From NCBI RefSeq assembly GCF_900537085.1, contig NZ_UNRE01000002.1:186289-250288 (forward strand): a DNA stretch of 64,000 nucleotides. Direction: 5' to 3'. Below, one piece after another: positions 25,211-34,787 of this stretch. A model generated the notes under the pieces. It was not told the origin of the DNA, did not search any database, and worked only from the letters and a program-made list of their open reading frames with translations. A program made the position numbers and the translations under genes. The DNA is from Agarivorans sp. Alg241-V36 (GTDB lineage: Bacteria > Pseudomonadota > Gammaproteobacteria > Enterobacterales > Celerinatantimonadaceae). How positions within the stretch are numbered: the first letter of the stretch is position 1; the number at the start of each line of letters is the position of its first letter.

Positions 25211-28200
25211 TTAAGCTTCTTCGATTTCTTCCAGCTTAGTTGAGCCGCCATGGTGGACCTCTCTGCGACGCTGAATCATGGCGTAGAAACCTGGTATTAA
25301 GAAGGTACCTACTAGCAATACACAGAGCAAGCCGCCAACCAGCGAAATGCCCAAAGAGTTTTGGCTTATATGGCCTGCGCCATTGGCCAGTACTAACGGG
25401 ATCATGCCAAAGATAAATGACCACGAAGTCATGTTTACCGCCCTAAAACGCAGGGTGCCACCGGTTACCGCTGCTTGGTTAATCGGCATGTCGTTGTCTT
25501 CGCGCTGCATACGGGCAAATTCTACGATCAAAATGGCATTTTTAGCAGCGAGTGCTATCAGCAATACCAGGCCAATTTGCGCGTACAAGTTCATTGGCAA
25601 ACCTGCCAACGTTAACGCAATAAACGAGCCTAAGGTTGCCACCGGCACTACCAGGATAATCGCTAACGGGATAGTCCAGCTTTCATATTGCGCTACCATA
25701 AACAAATAGATGAACAGCAATGCTAGGGCAAAGGCATAAATGGCCATGTTGCCTGCCTGAATTTCTTGGTAAGCCATACCGGTCCATTCATATTGATAAC
25801 CGTTAGGCAGTTCTTCAGCGGCGATCCGCTCCATTGCGGCAATGGCATCACCCGAGGAATAACCTGGCGCAGGTTGGCCTTGCAATACCGCACTGCGATA
25901 TAAGTTGTATCGCCAAGCTACGTCGGGGGCAAACTGTTGCTCAATGCTAACCAGGGTGCTTAACGGCACCATATCACCACTGCTACTGCGAACATGAAAC
26001 TGGCCAAGGTTGTCCAAACGGCTGCGGTATTCATCCTCGGCTTGCATGGTTACGCGGAAGTTTTTGCCGTAGAGGGTAAAGTCGTTCACATACAAGGAGC
26101 CAAGGTTGGCCTGTAGGGTAGTGAACAAATCTCCTAGCGGCACGCCTAACTGTTTCGCCTTACTGCGGTCAATGTCTACATAAAAATGCGGCACATCGGC
26201 ACGGAAGGTACTAAAGGCGCTGCCAATTTCAGGCGCAGCATTGGCTTTAATGGTGATGTCTTGCATCACTTGGGCTAAGTCGCTGCGCGAACGGCCTAAA
26301 CCATCTTGCAATACAAACTCAAAGCCTGAAGCGGTTCCCATGCCTGGAACAGCGGGCGGACCAAAGGCGAAGATCATCGCATCTTGAATTCGCCCATAAG
26401 CTTGTTCATTGATCCGTTGGCTAATGGCAAAAGAGCTGTGATCGCCTTGCAAGGCGTTGCGCTCGTCCCAATGCTTTAACTTCACAAACATGGTTGCTGC
26501 GTTAGATTGAATAGCACCAGCGAGCAAACCGTAACCATTGGCTAAACTCACCGCTTCCACACCCGGCTCTTCAAGAATAATGTTATTCAAGCGTTGCGAG
26601 ACTTCGGCCGTGCGGCTTAGCGAAGCAGAATCTGGCAGTTGCACGTTTACCAGCAGTACGCCTTTATCTTCTTGTGGCACAAAAGCTTTAGAAGTGTTGT
26701 GATTCATCCACGCTACCGCTGCAATGGCTAAGCAGAAGAATACTACTAGCGCAGCACTGCGCCTTACCAACATGCCTGCGGCTTGCCCATAACGGGTGGT
26801 GACTGCCACTAAGCCGCGATTAAATAGCGCGAACCAACGTGCTTGTTTTTGTTTGCCGCGCTTTAGTACCAACGAACAAATAGCCGGAGAAAGGGTTAAG
26901 GCGTTGATCGAGGAAATCACTACCGAGATACAAATAGTAATCGCGAATTGGCGATACATTACGCCAGTAATGCCCGGTAGCATGGCCACCGGTAAGAACA
27001 CCGCCAGCAATACTAAGGTAGAGGAAACAATCGGCCCGGTAACTTCGCGCATGGCTTTTAAGGTGGCTTGACGCGGGTTGAGTTCTGGGTGTGCCGAGAG
27101 CTTACTGTCGACGTTTTCAATCACCAAAATAGCGTCGTCAACCACAATACCGATGGCCAGAATTAAGCCAAATAAGGTAATGGTATTAATGGTGAAGCCA
27201 GTGGCTAACATAATGGCAAAAGTACCAATCAATGATACTGGAATAGCTACTACTGGAATAAGCGTAGAGCGCCAGCTACCTAAGAACAGGTAGGTAACCA
27301 AAATTACCAACAAAATGGCCTCAATCAGGGTTTTAATTACCCCTTTCACCGACTCTTCCACAAATAGGGTGGTGTCGTAGGCAATTTCATAATCCATCTT
27401 TTCTGGCATATTGGCTTTGAGCTGGCCCATTAAAGCCATCACAGCTTCGCCACTTTCTAAAGCGTTAGCGCCGGTTTGCAGTGACAGGATTACCGATACC
27501 GAAGGTTGGTCTCTAAACTCACCAAATGCCGCATAGCCGCGCTTACCAAGCTCTACTCGCGCTACGTCTTTTAAATAGACTTTAGAGCCATCAGCGTTAG
27601 CTATTAGTAAAATGTTTTCAAAATCTTCTACGGTGTCTAAGCGCCCTTTAGTGAGCAAACTAAACTGCACATCGTTGTTAGCTTCGTAAGGTGGTGCGCC
27701 AATAGATCCCACAGCTACTTGCACGTTTTGTTCGGCTAAACTTGCGCGAATATCACTGGTGGTAAGATTAAGGTTGGCAAGCTTGAGTGGGTCTAACCAC
27801 ACTCGCATCGCGTATTCTGCTGAGCTAATAACCCGCACATCACTAATGCCTTTAACCCTTGCCAGTTGGTCTTCAATATTGAGTGTGACGTAGTTATTTA
27901 AGAAGGTATCGTCGTAGTGTCCGTCGGGCGAATAGAAGTTAAGTACCATTAGCAAATCGGGTGAGCGCTTGCGCACGGTGACACCCACTTGGCGTACTTC
28001 TGGCGGCAATTTTGATTCGATTTGGGTGACCCGGTTTTGCACATTAATTTGTGCCATGTCAGGGTCGGTACCAATATCAAAAGTCACCGTTAATGAATAC
28101 GAGCCGTCGTTGGCGCTTTTGGAGTTCATGTACAACATGTCTTCCACACCGTTTACCGAGCTCTCGATAACTTCGGCAACGGCTTCCTCTACGGTTTCGG

Positions 28201-28363
28201 CGCTGGCACCGGTGTAGTAAGCAGAAACGCTAACCGAAGGCGGACTAATTTGAGGGTATTCGGCCACTGGCAAAACCATTAGGGCAATTGCCCCTGCCAA
28301 TGACAGTAGAATTGAGATTACCAAAGCAAACTTTGGCCTTTGAATAAAAAAGCGACTAAGCAT
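25211..28363 (-). CDS. RND efflux pump inner-membrane permease (AcrB type)
   Basis: The 1050-residue protein is a hydrophobe/amphiphile efflux permease that expels drugs and other toxic compounds using the proton gradient. It opens [20 protein letters not shown] and has two halves with large periplasmic loops. The proton-relay pair of aspartates lies in [14 protein letters not shown] in TM4, and the partner segment [18 protein letters not shown] lies in TM10. Length matches AcrB/MexB. It follows the adaptor gene by 14 bases in one operon. No outer-membrane TolC-type gene is present here, so it probably uses a shared one encoded elsewhere. Confidence 0.96.
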   Translation of the reverse strand: MLSRFFIQRPKFALVISILLSLAGAIALMVLPVAEYPQISPPSVSVSAYYTGASAETVEEAVAEVIESSVNGVEDMLYMNSKSANDGSYSLTVTFDIGTDPDMAQINVQNRVTQIESKLPPEVRQVGVTVRKRSPDLLMVLNFYSPDGHYDDTFLNNYVTLNIEDQLARVKGISDVRVISSAEYAMRVWLDPLKLANLNLTTSDIRASLAEQNVQVAVGSIGAPPYEANNDVQFSLLTKGRLDTVEDFENILLIANADGSKVYLKDVARVELGKRGYAAFGEFRDQPSVSVILSLQTGANALESGEAVMALMGQLKANMPEKMDYEIAYDTTLFVEESVKGVIKTLIEAILLVILVTYLFLGSWRSTLIPVVAIPVSLIGTFAIMLATGFTINTITLFGLILAIGIVVDDAILVIENVDSKLSAHPELNPRQATLKAMREVTGPIVSSTLVLLAVFLPVAMLPGITGVMYRQFAITICISVVISSINALTLSPAICSLVLKRGKQKQARWFALFNRGLVAVTTRYGQAAGMLVRRSAALVVFFCLAIAAVAWMNHNTSKAFVPQEDKGVLLVNVQLPDSASLSRTAEVSQRLNNIILEEPGVEAVSLANGYGLLAGAIQSNAATMFVKLKHWDERNALQGDHSSFAISQRINEQAYGRIQDAMIFAFGPPAVPGMGTASGFEFVLQDGLGRSRSDLAQVMQDITIKANAAPEIGSAFSTFRADVPHFYVDIDRSKAKQLGVPLGDLFTTLQANLGSLYVNDFTLYGKNFRVTMQAEDEYRSRLDNLGQFHVRSSSGDMVPLSTLVSIEQQFAPDVAWRYNLYRSAVLQGQPAPGYSSGDAIAAMERIAAEELPNGYQYEWTGMAYQEIQAGNMAIYAFALALLFIYLFMVAQYESWTIPLAIILVVPVATLGSFIALTLAGLPMNLYAQIGLVLLIALAAKNAILIVEFARMQREDNDMPINQAAVTGGTLRFRAVNMTSWSFIFGMIPLVLANGAGHISQNSLGISLVGGLLCVLLVGTFLIPGFYAMIQRRREVHHGGSTKLEEIEEA

Positions 28364-28377
28364 AGTGATTAATTACC

Positions 28378-29505
28378 TTATCCTTGCTGCTTTTCAACAA
28401 CTTGCACTGGATGGCCGTGGCGCACACGCTGCAGGCCAGCAGTGATTACCTGCTCGTTACCTTGCAAACCCTTATGTATCACCACACCTTGTTCGAGCAC
28501 TGGGCCAATGGTGACATTGCGACGTTCTGCCTTGTTGTCTTCACCCACTAACATGACAAATTCGCCCTCTAGGTCACTTTGAACAGCGCGACGAGGGATA
28601 ACTGTAGCTTCAACTAAAGTGGTGCTAGTGAGTTCTACTTCAACATACTGGCCGGGTAATAGCTGTTGCTGAGGGTTATCAAATTGGGCGCTGATGTTGA
28701 TGGTGCCGGTGTGTAAATCGATGCGGTTATCAATGAAGTCCAAACGACCTTGATTTAAGTAGTTGCGGCTGTCGCTAATAATCAGATTTACAATGGTGGA
28801 GTCGGTTTGAGCGCTAGAGTGAGCATCAACGTGATCAAGCCCCATAGCTAAACGCTCACGTTCAGAAACGCGAAAGCTGGCGCGAATGGGGTTTAAACTC
28901 ACAAGGTTAGTTAAGGCGCCGCTGGTTATGGTGATTAAGTCACCCTTGCTCACCTTACTTTGGCCAATTCGACCATCAAAAGGGGCCACAATGTTGGTAT
29001 GTTTTAAATCCACTAAGCTGGCACTCAGTAAGGCTTCAGCTGCTTCTAGCTGAGCTTCGGCAGACAGTTTTTCGGCGGTTAGGCGATCAAACTCAGAGCG
29101 GCTAATATTTTTTTTCGGCAGTAAACGTTCGCCGCGTTGCCAGTTTATTTCAGCATTGGTTAAGGCAGCGTTTGCTTTTGCTAGGGAAGCTTTGGCTTGT
29201 GCGACAGCAGCTTGATAGCGGGTTGAGTCAATTTCATAGAGCAGCTGACCACGTTTTACCATTTGGCCATCTTCAAAGTGGCGTTTGACTAGATAGCCAC
29301 TCACCTGCGCTCTAATATCAACGTCTTGGTAGGCCTCAATACGGCCAACAAATTGCTGTGACGGCGCATATTTAAGGTTTTGTGCAGATTCGATATTAAC
29401 TAAGCTGGCAGGTACCTGAGCAGCAGATTCGGTGGACGAGTTACAAGCGCTAAGAAGAACTAATGCTGCGCCTGCCAAAAGCCTGCGAAGATGGGTGGGA
29501 AACAT
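28378..29505 (-). CDS. RND efflux periplasmic adaptor (AcrA type), lipoprotein
   Basis: The 375-residue adaptor joins the inner-membrane permease to an outer-membrane channel. Its signal ends with a lipobox, LLSACNSS, so it is probably lipid-anchored. The order is that of membrane-fusion proteins: lipoyl half (VDIRAQVSGYLVKRHFEDGQ), alpha-helical hairpin with AQAKASLAKANAALTNAE, second lipoyl half (TNIVAPFDGRIGQSKVSKGD), then beta-barrel and membrane-proximal parts (LLPGQYVEVEL, VQVVEK). GAGGATAG precedes the ATG. It is first gene of the efflux operon. Confidence 0.95.
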   Translation of the reverse strand: MFPTHLRRLLAGAALVLLSACNSSTESAAQVPASLVNIESAQNLKYAPSQQFVGRIEAYQDVDIRAQVSGYLVKRHFEDGQMVKRGQLLYEIDSTRYQAAVAQAKASLAKANAALTNAEINWQRGERLLPKKNISRSEFDRLTAEKLSAEAQLEAAEALLSASLVDLKHTNIVAPFDGRIGQSKVSKGDLITITSGALTNLVSLNPIRASFRVSERERLAMGLDHVDAHSSAQTDSTIVNLIISDSRNYLNQGRLDFIDNRIDLHTGTINISAQFDNPQQQLLPGQYVEVELTSTTLVEATVIPRRAVQSDLEGEFVMLVGEDNKAERRNVTIGPVLEQGVVIHKGLQGNEQVITAGLQRVRHGHPVQVVEKQQG

Positions 29506-29892
29506 GAAACTATCCTCAAACTATACAATGGTACGGAACAAATTGCCGAAAGAGTCGTGAACTCCCTGCATTGATATAGTTGGCGGATGCTAACTAGGAC
29601 GCGATCCTTGCGAAACGCCTCTCTGACGCCATTATTTTAGTATTTACTAAAAATAAAATAGAGGCTAAATATACACGTATACTTAGCAAAGATACCCTCA
29701 GTAATACCGAGGTAAAGCTTCGGTTTTTGTCCGCCTGTTTGATTTTTGCTTGAGGTTAGGTGGAGGTTGCACTCATTCGCAACAGTGACTAGCTTGATTG
29801 TTAACTAAACACACTTTTATGGAATAGGATAAAGCTCGGCATTCGCCTTGGCTTTACGCTATGATCTAGCAAAATTTTAGCGCGTAGAGGGC
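29506..29892. promoter_or_regulatory. Divergent promoter region of the efflux operon
   Basis: This 387-base gap must hold promoters for the leftward efflux operon and the rightward small gene. A short palindrome, tatac-ac-gtata, at 29670-29681 lies in an AT-rich patch and could be an operator for an unlinked TetR-type repressor. No regulator gene is adjacent, which is unusual for an RND pump. No gene was seen in the gap. Confidence 0.4.
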
Positions 29893-29895
29893 ATG

Positions 29896-30153
29896 ATGGC
29901 ACGCCAAATAACTTACAAATATAAACGTCAAACCAAAGTCATTAATTTTTCTTTTGACAAGTTTCATGATGCACATGAAGCAGTAGCTGCGGCTGAAGGT
30001 GTTGATATTTCTTCGTTTTTGCAAATGGAGAAACAGCTGGCTATGTCTACCAGAGATAAAGCTACCTTGAAAGAATACCGAGCAAAAGAGTTTCAGCGTT
30101 TGGGTTTTAGCGACATCCGCTTCTTAAAAGACGAAGAGAAAGAAGCTAAATAG
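29896..30153 (+). CDS. DUF2960 family protein
   Basis: The 85-residue protein matches, by memory of the family, the short DUF2960 proteins of Vibrio, Shewanella and relatives. It has an N-terminal basic strand ARQITYKYKRQTKVINFSFD, a central AHEAVAAAEGVDISSFLQME and a C-terminal RLGFSDIRFLKDEE. No function is known. Two consecutive ATGs (29893 and 29896) are possible; I took the second because GAGGG is then better spaced. It is probably monocistronic. Confidence 0.8.
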   Translation: MARQITYKYKRQTKVINFSFDKFHDAHEAVAAAEGVDISSFLQMEKQLAMSTRDKATLKEYRAKEFQRLGFSDIRFLKDEEKEAK

Positions 30154-30249
30154 TGATTTAGTGCTTGAAAGCGCTTTTCTATAAAGTGCCCCTATATTTA
30201 ACATGGTTTTTTATTAAGCTAGCTTGATAAACAACAGGGAATGTTAAAT

Positions 30250-31074
30250 ATGTCTGAATCTACCCACTTCTTGGCGCTGGTTGATGAGCTTTCTGCGCTG
30301 GCACAAGTTGATGCTATTCTTTTGGCAGGCTCACGAGCTAGCGGCTTAGCAGATGATTACTCTGACTACGATGTGTATGTTTATTTAAATGCCCCCTTGG
30401 CCGCTGAAACACGCCATGAGTTAGTGGCAAAGCATTGCCAGTATCTTGAGTTGAATAATCAGTTTTGGGAAACCGAAGACGACGGCGTATTGCTCGATGG
30501 GATTGAGATTGAACTGATCTATCGTGATTTTGCCTTCTTGGAAAATGAGCTGCATCACTTAGTTGAGCGCCATCAAGCGAAAGTAGGCTATAGCACCTGC
30601 TTTTGGGCAAACCTTCTGGATTCAAAAATCCTTTATGACGCAAGCGGTCAAGCCAAGCGCTTACAACAACGTTTTAAAGTGACTTACCCCAGCGCACTGC
30701 AACAAGCGATAATAAACAAAAATGCGCCGTTGCTTATGCAGCAAATGCCAGCCTACTACTTCCAATTAGCCAAGGCCTTAAAACGTCAAGATAGCGTTAG
30801 CTTGAATCACCGTTGTGCAGAGTTTTTAGCCAGCTATTTTGACATTCTTTTTGCGATTAACGCACTGCCGCATCCCGGTGAGAAACGGATGCTAGAGTAT
30901 GCTGAATTGCACTGCGATATTTGCCCAGACAAGCTGACTGAAAATGTAGAGCGTTTACTGGCCGAGGTAGGGCAAGTGGCAGACAGCTTATTAGATACTG
31001 TGAGTTTGTTAAGTGAAACCCTGCAGCAAGTAGTTACTACTCAAACATCCTTAACTTGGCCGGCTAAGCAATAG
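30250..31074 (+). CDS. Nucleotidyltransferase-fold protein
   Basis: The 274-residue protein has a polymerase-beta-like nucleotidyltransferase core: LLAGSRASGLADDYSDYDVYVY holds the GS motif and the metal-binding D-x-D pair, and a third acidic segment follows (IEIELIYRD). The C-terminal half is helical, as in DUF4037-type proteins. Such enzymes attach nucleotides to small molecules or proteins; the substrate here is unknown. I prefer ATG 30250 (MSESTHF), since AGGGA lies about 10 bases before it and is too close to the ATG at 30241. The TGAAAGCGCTTTTC palindrome at 30166 lies upstream. Confidence 0.82.
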   Translation: MSESTHFLALVDELSALAQVDAILLAGSRASGLADDYSDYDVYVYLNAPLAAETRHELVAKHCQYLELNNQFWETEDDGVLLDGIEIELIYRDFAFLENELHHLVERHQAKVGYSTCFWANLLDSKILYDASGQAKRLQQRFKVTYPSALQQAIINKNAPLLMQQMPAYYFQLAKALKRQDSVSLNHRCAEFLASYFDILFAINALPHPGEKRMLEYAELHCDICPDKLTENVERLLAEVGQVADSLLDTVSLLSETLQQVVTTQTSLTWPAKQ

Positions 31075-31172
31075 CAGATAAAGATAAACTACATTGATCC
31101 ATCTCTATTGATTAATATGATAATTAATGTGAGAGTAGCGCTAACTTAAGCTGTAAAAACAAGGATGTATTA

Positions 31173-32138
31173 ATGCCAATAGCTTATAAGGCTAAGTTCG
31201 GATTGCTTGCGCTAACACTATTTTCAGGCGCTTCTTTGGCTAGCCCTAATGTCGCCGTTCCCTATGTAGTCGGAGGCCAGGATGCGCCCAAAGGAGCCTA
31301 TCCGTGGATGGCTCAACTTAAAGCGGGTAGCAGCCACTGTGGTGCTGTGTTAATTGATGAGCAATGGCTGTTAAGTGCTGCGCATTGTACTTTCGATCAA
31401 TTTCAAGAAGGTCAGCATACTAAAGCCGAAGATATCATCGCGTTTATTGGTGAAGATGAGTTCAATTATTCTTATGAAGAAGGCTTGCCAGTGGCGGAGG
31501 TATGCCAACATCCAAATTACGTTGATTTTGATAGCACAGAAGAAGGCCAAGTTACTGGTGACTATGATCTAGTATTAATGCGTTTAACTAACGCTAGCTC
31601 CATTACGCCAATAGCAGTCAATCAAAGTGCTATTTTTGACCAATATAGCCCGGGTTTTGGTTTGCGAGTAATTGGCTATGGTCGAATAAACAACGATGCT
31701 GATAATCCCGAGTATCTTGATGAGCTTCAACAAGCCGATCTCTCTTTAACATCAGTTTCAGAGTGTAGCGACTTTTACGGAGCGGAATGGTTAACTGGGC
31801 AAATGTTTTGCGCGGATAGTGATATAGCCGATTCATGTTCAGGAGACAGTGGCGGCCCATTATTTATCGACGAAGGCACCCAGTATAAGCTGGCGGGCAT
31901 TGTGAGCTGGGGGACACGCAGTTGTGCTAATGCGCCTGGGGTTTACGCAGATGTTGGTAAGTTGTCTGCTTGGATTAATCAAGTGATCCAAGCCAGCGAG
32001 ACAGAGCGTACCGACCCAAGTTTGTGTTCTCAACTAGCCGCTGTTCCTCGACCTAGCTCTAGTGGAGGTGGAGCAGCAGGAGGCTTTATAGTGATTGCCT
32101 TATTAGCACTTTGCCGGTTCAGAAAAACCAAAAGTTAA
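31173..32138 (+). CDS. Secreted trypsin-like serine protease with GlyGly-CTERM anchor
   Basis: The 321-residue S1-family protease has a signal peptide (about 1-23) and activation site YVVGGQDAPKG. The catalytic triad is His71 (SAAHC), Asp132 (GDYDLVLMRL) and Ser226 (SCSGDSGGPL). Asp220, six residues before the Ser, predicts cleavage after Arg or Lys. The C-terminus carries a GlyGly-CTERM signal: a Gly-rich motif (SGGGAAGG), a hydrophobic stretch and a basic end (RFRKTK). Proteins with this tail are cut by a rhombosortase and go out by type II secretion in known cases. No rhombosortase gene is in this window. AAGGA precedes the ATG, and tagcgcta at 31137 is a small palindrome upstream. Confidence 0.94.
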   Translation: MPIAYKAKFGLLALTLFSGASLASPNVAVPYVVGGQDAPKGAYPWMAQLKAGSSHCGAVLIDEQWLLSAAHCTFDQFQEGQHTKAEDIIAFIGEDEFNYSYEEGLPVAEVCQHPNYVDFDSTEEGQVTGDYDLVLMRLTNASSITPIAVNQSAIFDQYSPGFGLRVIGYGRINNDADNPEYLDELQQADLSLTSVSECSDFYGAEWLTGQMFCADSDIADSCSGDSGGPLFIDEGTQYKLAGIVSWGTRSCANAPGVYADVGKLSAWINQVIQASETERTDPSLCSQLAAVPRPSSSGGGAAGGFIVIALLALCRFRKTKS

Positions 32139-32204
32139 ACCTTTCAAATAGTTAATGCACAGAAACCTGTTTTAACTATTTGTTTAAAAATTCTTCATGC
32201 ATAG

Positions 32205-32240
32205 GCGGGCGTTTTCTGATAGATTACGCCCGCATTTTTT
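32205..32240 (+). terminator. Rho-independent terminator
   Basis: The stem gcgggcgt/acgcccgc spans a 13-base loop and is followed by ATTTTTT. A weaker AT-rich 11-bp inverted repeat, caaatagttaa/ttaactatttg, at 32145-32182 precedes it. Both follow the serine-protease gene. Confidence 0.85.
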
Positions 32241-32351
32241 AATGCCACTAACAAGCTGTCTCATGGAATGCTGTTAAACAGTTGAGAACGTCCACCCCAA
32301 GGATTGGGCCAGCAATTTGGACGAACATTTTTGCTTGTTAATGAGAATTTT

Positions 32352-32615
32352 ATGCAAAGTATTTTTGCCGATATCGTTGGACTACTTGGTACTGCCTTAG
32401 TGGTAGGTTCGTTTTTTCTTTTACAGTTAGAGCGTTTAAACCCCAAACAACTTACCTATAACCTAATGAACTTAAGCGGTGCTATCTTACTGCTAATAAG
32501 TTTGTGCATTAATTTTAATCTAGCTAGCTTTGTAATTGAGCTATTTTGGATTGGTGCTTCAGTGGTAGGTATTGTTAAGTATTACAAACGAGAGCCTGCT
32601 GTCGCTCAAGCATAA
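32352..32615 (+). CDS. Small membrane protein, CBU_0592 type
   Basis: The 87-residue protein has three hydrophobic segments (DIVGLLGTALVVGSFFLLQ, NLSGAILLLISLCINF and FVIELFWIGASVVGIV) and a short basic tail. The pattern, with YNLMNLSGA between the first and second, matches the small CBU_0592-type inner-membrane family, which has no known function. I chose ATG 32352 because the protein then starts right at the first membrane segment; a longer frame from 32304 adds 16 residues that do not fit. Confidence 0.72.
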   Translation: MQSIFADIVGLLGTALVVGSFFLLQLERLNPKQLTYNLMNLSGAILLLISLCINFNLASFVIELFWIGASVVGIVKYYKREPAVAQA

Positions 32616-32783
32616 TCCTTTATGACTTAGCGGTGACCTTAAGAACTATCTGCTTTATTTTGCGGCGATAGTTCTTAATAAATCCTTAAAACCTTCTTTG
32701 CCTATTTGCAATTATCCCCCTTACATTTGCTCCAAATCATTGTGGTTTGAACCTGCCTATCACGTGACTTTAATTTTGACTGT

Positions 32784-33584
32784 TTAAGCGCTGGCATATA
32801 AGCAACGAAAAGTCGCCCCAATATGATAGCTGCCATCGTGGTTCTTAAATGGCGCTAAAGCCTGACGGTGAGCTTGGTCTAATGCCTGATGGCTAGTGTT
32901 TTCAACGGCCTTAGCTGCAACCCCAGAAGAGGCTAAGCCGCGCAAAGCAGTGTCTAAATCAGCGTATCGCCAGGGAGATTCAACGTCGAAGATTTCTATC
33001 GGTTTTAGTCCGGATTCAAGCGCAAATTCTCGCAACATTGTTTTGTTAGATAGGGCAAAAGGTCCCGGATCGCCTTTAGGAGGTGCTGGTAATAATGGTT
33101 TTAAAGCTGCCACTAGCGAGGCCGCTTGCATTCCTTCTGGCTCACCCCAGGTCATAATTAACACCGCAGCGCCAGGTTTAGCTACCCGTTTGGCTTCGCT
33201 CAAGGCGGCAATCGGATCCCCTGCATATTGAAAAGAATTAAAGCCGGTAATACAAGAAAAGCGACTATCTTCAAAGGGTAGCTTTTCGATATCAGATACA
33301 TGAAATGATCCATTTGGTGAGCGCTGCTCGGCGATTTCTATTAATGCTTGAGAAGCATCAACGCCATGCACTTTGGCTCCTTGCTGATAGGCCAAGGCTG
33401 CCGCCATACCAGAGCCACACCCTACGTCTAGGTAACAGCTTGTCTCGTTAAGGTTCAGTTTTTCAAATGCGGCTAGATAAACTGGGCGACAGGTTTGCTC
33501 TTGAATATTGGCCCAATCTTGAGATGACAATCCCCATAGCCGCCCATTAGTCTTGCCGGTTGTTGTGTGTTGCTTGGGATTCAT
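32784..33584 (-). CDS. Class I SAM-dependent methyltransferase
   Basis: The 266-residue cytoplasmic protein has the Rossmann-like methyltransferase fold. Motif I is LDVGCGSGMAAALA, the acidic turn reads VHGVDASQALI, motif II is LPFEDSRFSCITGFNSFQYA, and a later block contains AVLIMTWGEP. It belongs to the UbiE/Methyltransf_11 group, but the substrate cannot be read. ATG 33584 is preferred, with GGAG 7 bases upstream; an in-frame ATG at 33596 overlaps that site. It is transcribed away from the MoxR gene. Confidence 0.9.
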   Translation of the reverse strand: MNPKQHTTTGKTNGRLWGLSSQDWANIQEQTCRPVYLAAFEKLNLNETSCYLDVGCGSGMAAALAYQQGAKVHGVDASQALIEIAEQRSPNGSFHVSDIEKLPFEDSRFSCITGFNSFQYAGDPIAALSEAKRVAKPGAAVLIMTWGEPEGMQAASLVAALKPLLPAPPKGDPGPFALSNKTMLREFALESGLKPIEIFDVESPWRYADLDTALRGLASSGVAAKAVENTSHQALDQAHRQALAPFKNHDGSYHIGATFRCLYASA

Positions 33585-33873
33585 CTCAAGCTCCATTAGT
33601 TAGCCCGTTTAGACTTTAGTCTAGTGAGCCAGTCTTAAAGCCAGACAAGGCGATAAAAGGTAGAGGCTTGTGCAGCATTAGCTTTACAGCAAATGCTTTA
33701 CGCGGTGTAGCTGATTGCTTATTGGGAAGGACGCTTAGGGCTGCTCGGTTATCAACATTGGGTGAGACCACCGCTACAAGTTTTAGATAATCGCGATAAG
33801 TTTGACGACTTTGGCTGCACAAATGAGCAAAAGCTTTGTATGCTAGAGCGACTAAAAACAAGGCTTTACTTAT

Positions 33874-34785
33874 ATGAATCAAATACATCCTCAATTAGCT
33901 CCAATTTGTGACTACCTTGAGCAGCAATTGCTGGGCAAGCCCAAAGCGGTGCGCTTGGCCTTGAGTTGTTTGTTGGCCTCTGGTCACTTGCTGATTGAAG
34001 ATCTGCCTGGTGTGGGCAAAACCAGTTTAGCCAAGTGGCTTGCTGCAGGCTTTGGTTTAAGCTTTCAGCGAATTCAATTTACTAGCGATTTACTGCCAGC
34101 CGATATTATCGGAGTGTCGGTATTTGAGCCGCCTACTCAGCAGTTTAAGTTTCATCCTGGGCCTATTTTTCATCATTTGGTGTTGGCTGACGAGCTTAAT
34201 CGCGCCAGCCCTAGAACCCAAAGTGCGCTGTTAGAAGCGATGGAAGAACAGCAGGTGAGTACCGACGGTGAAAGCTATTCTTTAAAGGCGCCGTTCTTTG
34301 TTATTGCTACGCAAAACCCGCGTGAACAACTTGGCACCTTCGACTTACCCGAGTCTCAATTAGATCGCTTTGCGATGCGCTTAAGCATCGGTTTTCCTGA
34401 TTTAGATTCTGAAATGGCGATGCTTAAACGAGGCAAGCAAACCAGCCAATCTTTAGCGGCACTTTCTGTAGAGCAGCTGTTGAACTTACAACAACAAGTA
34501 AGTGAGCTGCATTGCAGTGATGCTTTGTTAGATTATTTATTGCGTTTAGTTCACTGCAGCCGAGTATTGGAAGGGGCAAGCCCACTGTCGCCACGTTGTA
34601 GTTTAACTTTGCTGGCTTGTGCCAAAGCCTGGGCCTTTGTTCACCATAAACAGCATGTCTCTCCAGAAGATGTACAAGCAGTATTTAGCGCGGTAAGCGC
34701 TCACCGCTTGGGCCGAGGAGATAGCGGTGAAGCCTATGCCAAACAAATTTTGGCTGAAGTAGATCCTTACAGTGATTTAACTTAG
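33874..34785 (+). CDS. MoxR-family AAA+ ATPase
   Basis: The 303-residue ATPase has a Walker A in DLPGVGKTSLAK, a Walker B in VLADELNRASPRTQSALLEAM, sensor 1 in FFVIATQNPREQLGTFDLPE and the arginine region ESQLDRFAMRL. This is the MoxR type, which acts as chaperone for protein complexes. It is the first gene of a tight MoxR, DUF58, transglutaminase operon seen in many bacteria. AAGG lies about 11 bases before the ATG. The next gene starts 2 bases after its stop. Confidence 0.95.
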   Translation: MNQIHPQLAPICDYLEQQLLGKPKAVRLALSCLLASGHLLIEDLPGVGKTSLAKWLAAGFGLSFQRIQFTSDLLPADIIGVSVFEPPTQQFKFHPGPIFHHLVLADELNRASPRTQSALLEAMEEQQVSTDGESYSLKAPFFVIATQNPREQLGTFDLPESQLDRFAMRLSIGFPDLDSEMAMLKRGKQTSQSLAALSVEQLLNLQQQVSELHCSDALLDYLLRLVHCSRVLEGASPLSPRCSLTLLACAKAWAFVHHKQHVSPEDVQAVFSAVSAHRLGRGDSGEAYAKQILAEVDPYSDLT

Positions 34786-34787
34786 GC

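Noticed and set aside
30166-30178. tgaaagcgctttt after the DUF2960 gene as a LacI-type operator.
   Set aside because: It is 72 bases before a nucleotidyltransferase gene with no sugar link and lacks full symmetry. It may be chance or a weak terminator.
33616-33894. A 92-codon leftward frame before the methyltransferase, and a protein-like rightward frame (LIAYWEGRLGLLG) in the same gap.
   Set aside because: Neither has a ribosome site or a recognisable family. The leftward one overlaps the MoxR start, and the rightward one follows a stop with no start codon. A decayed gene is possible but not supported.
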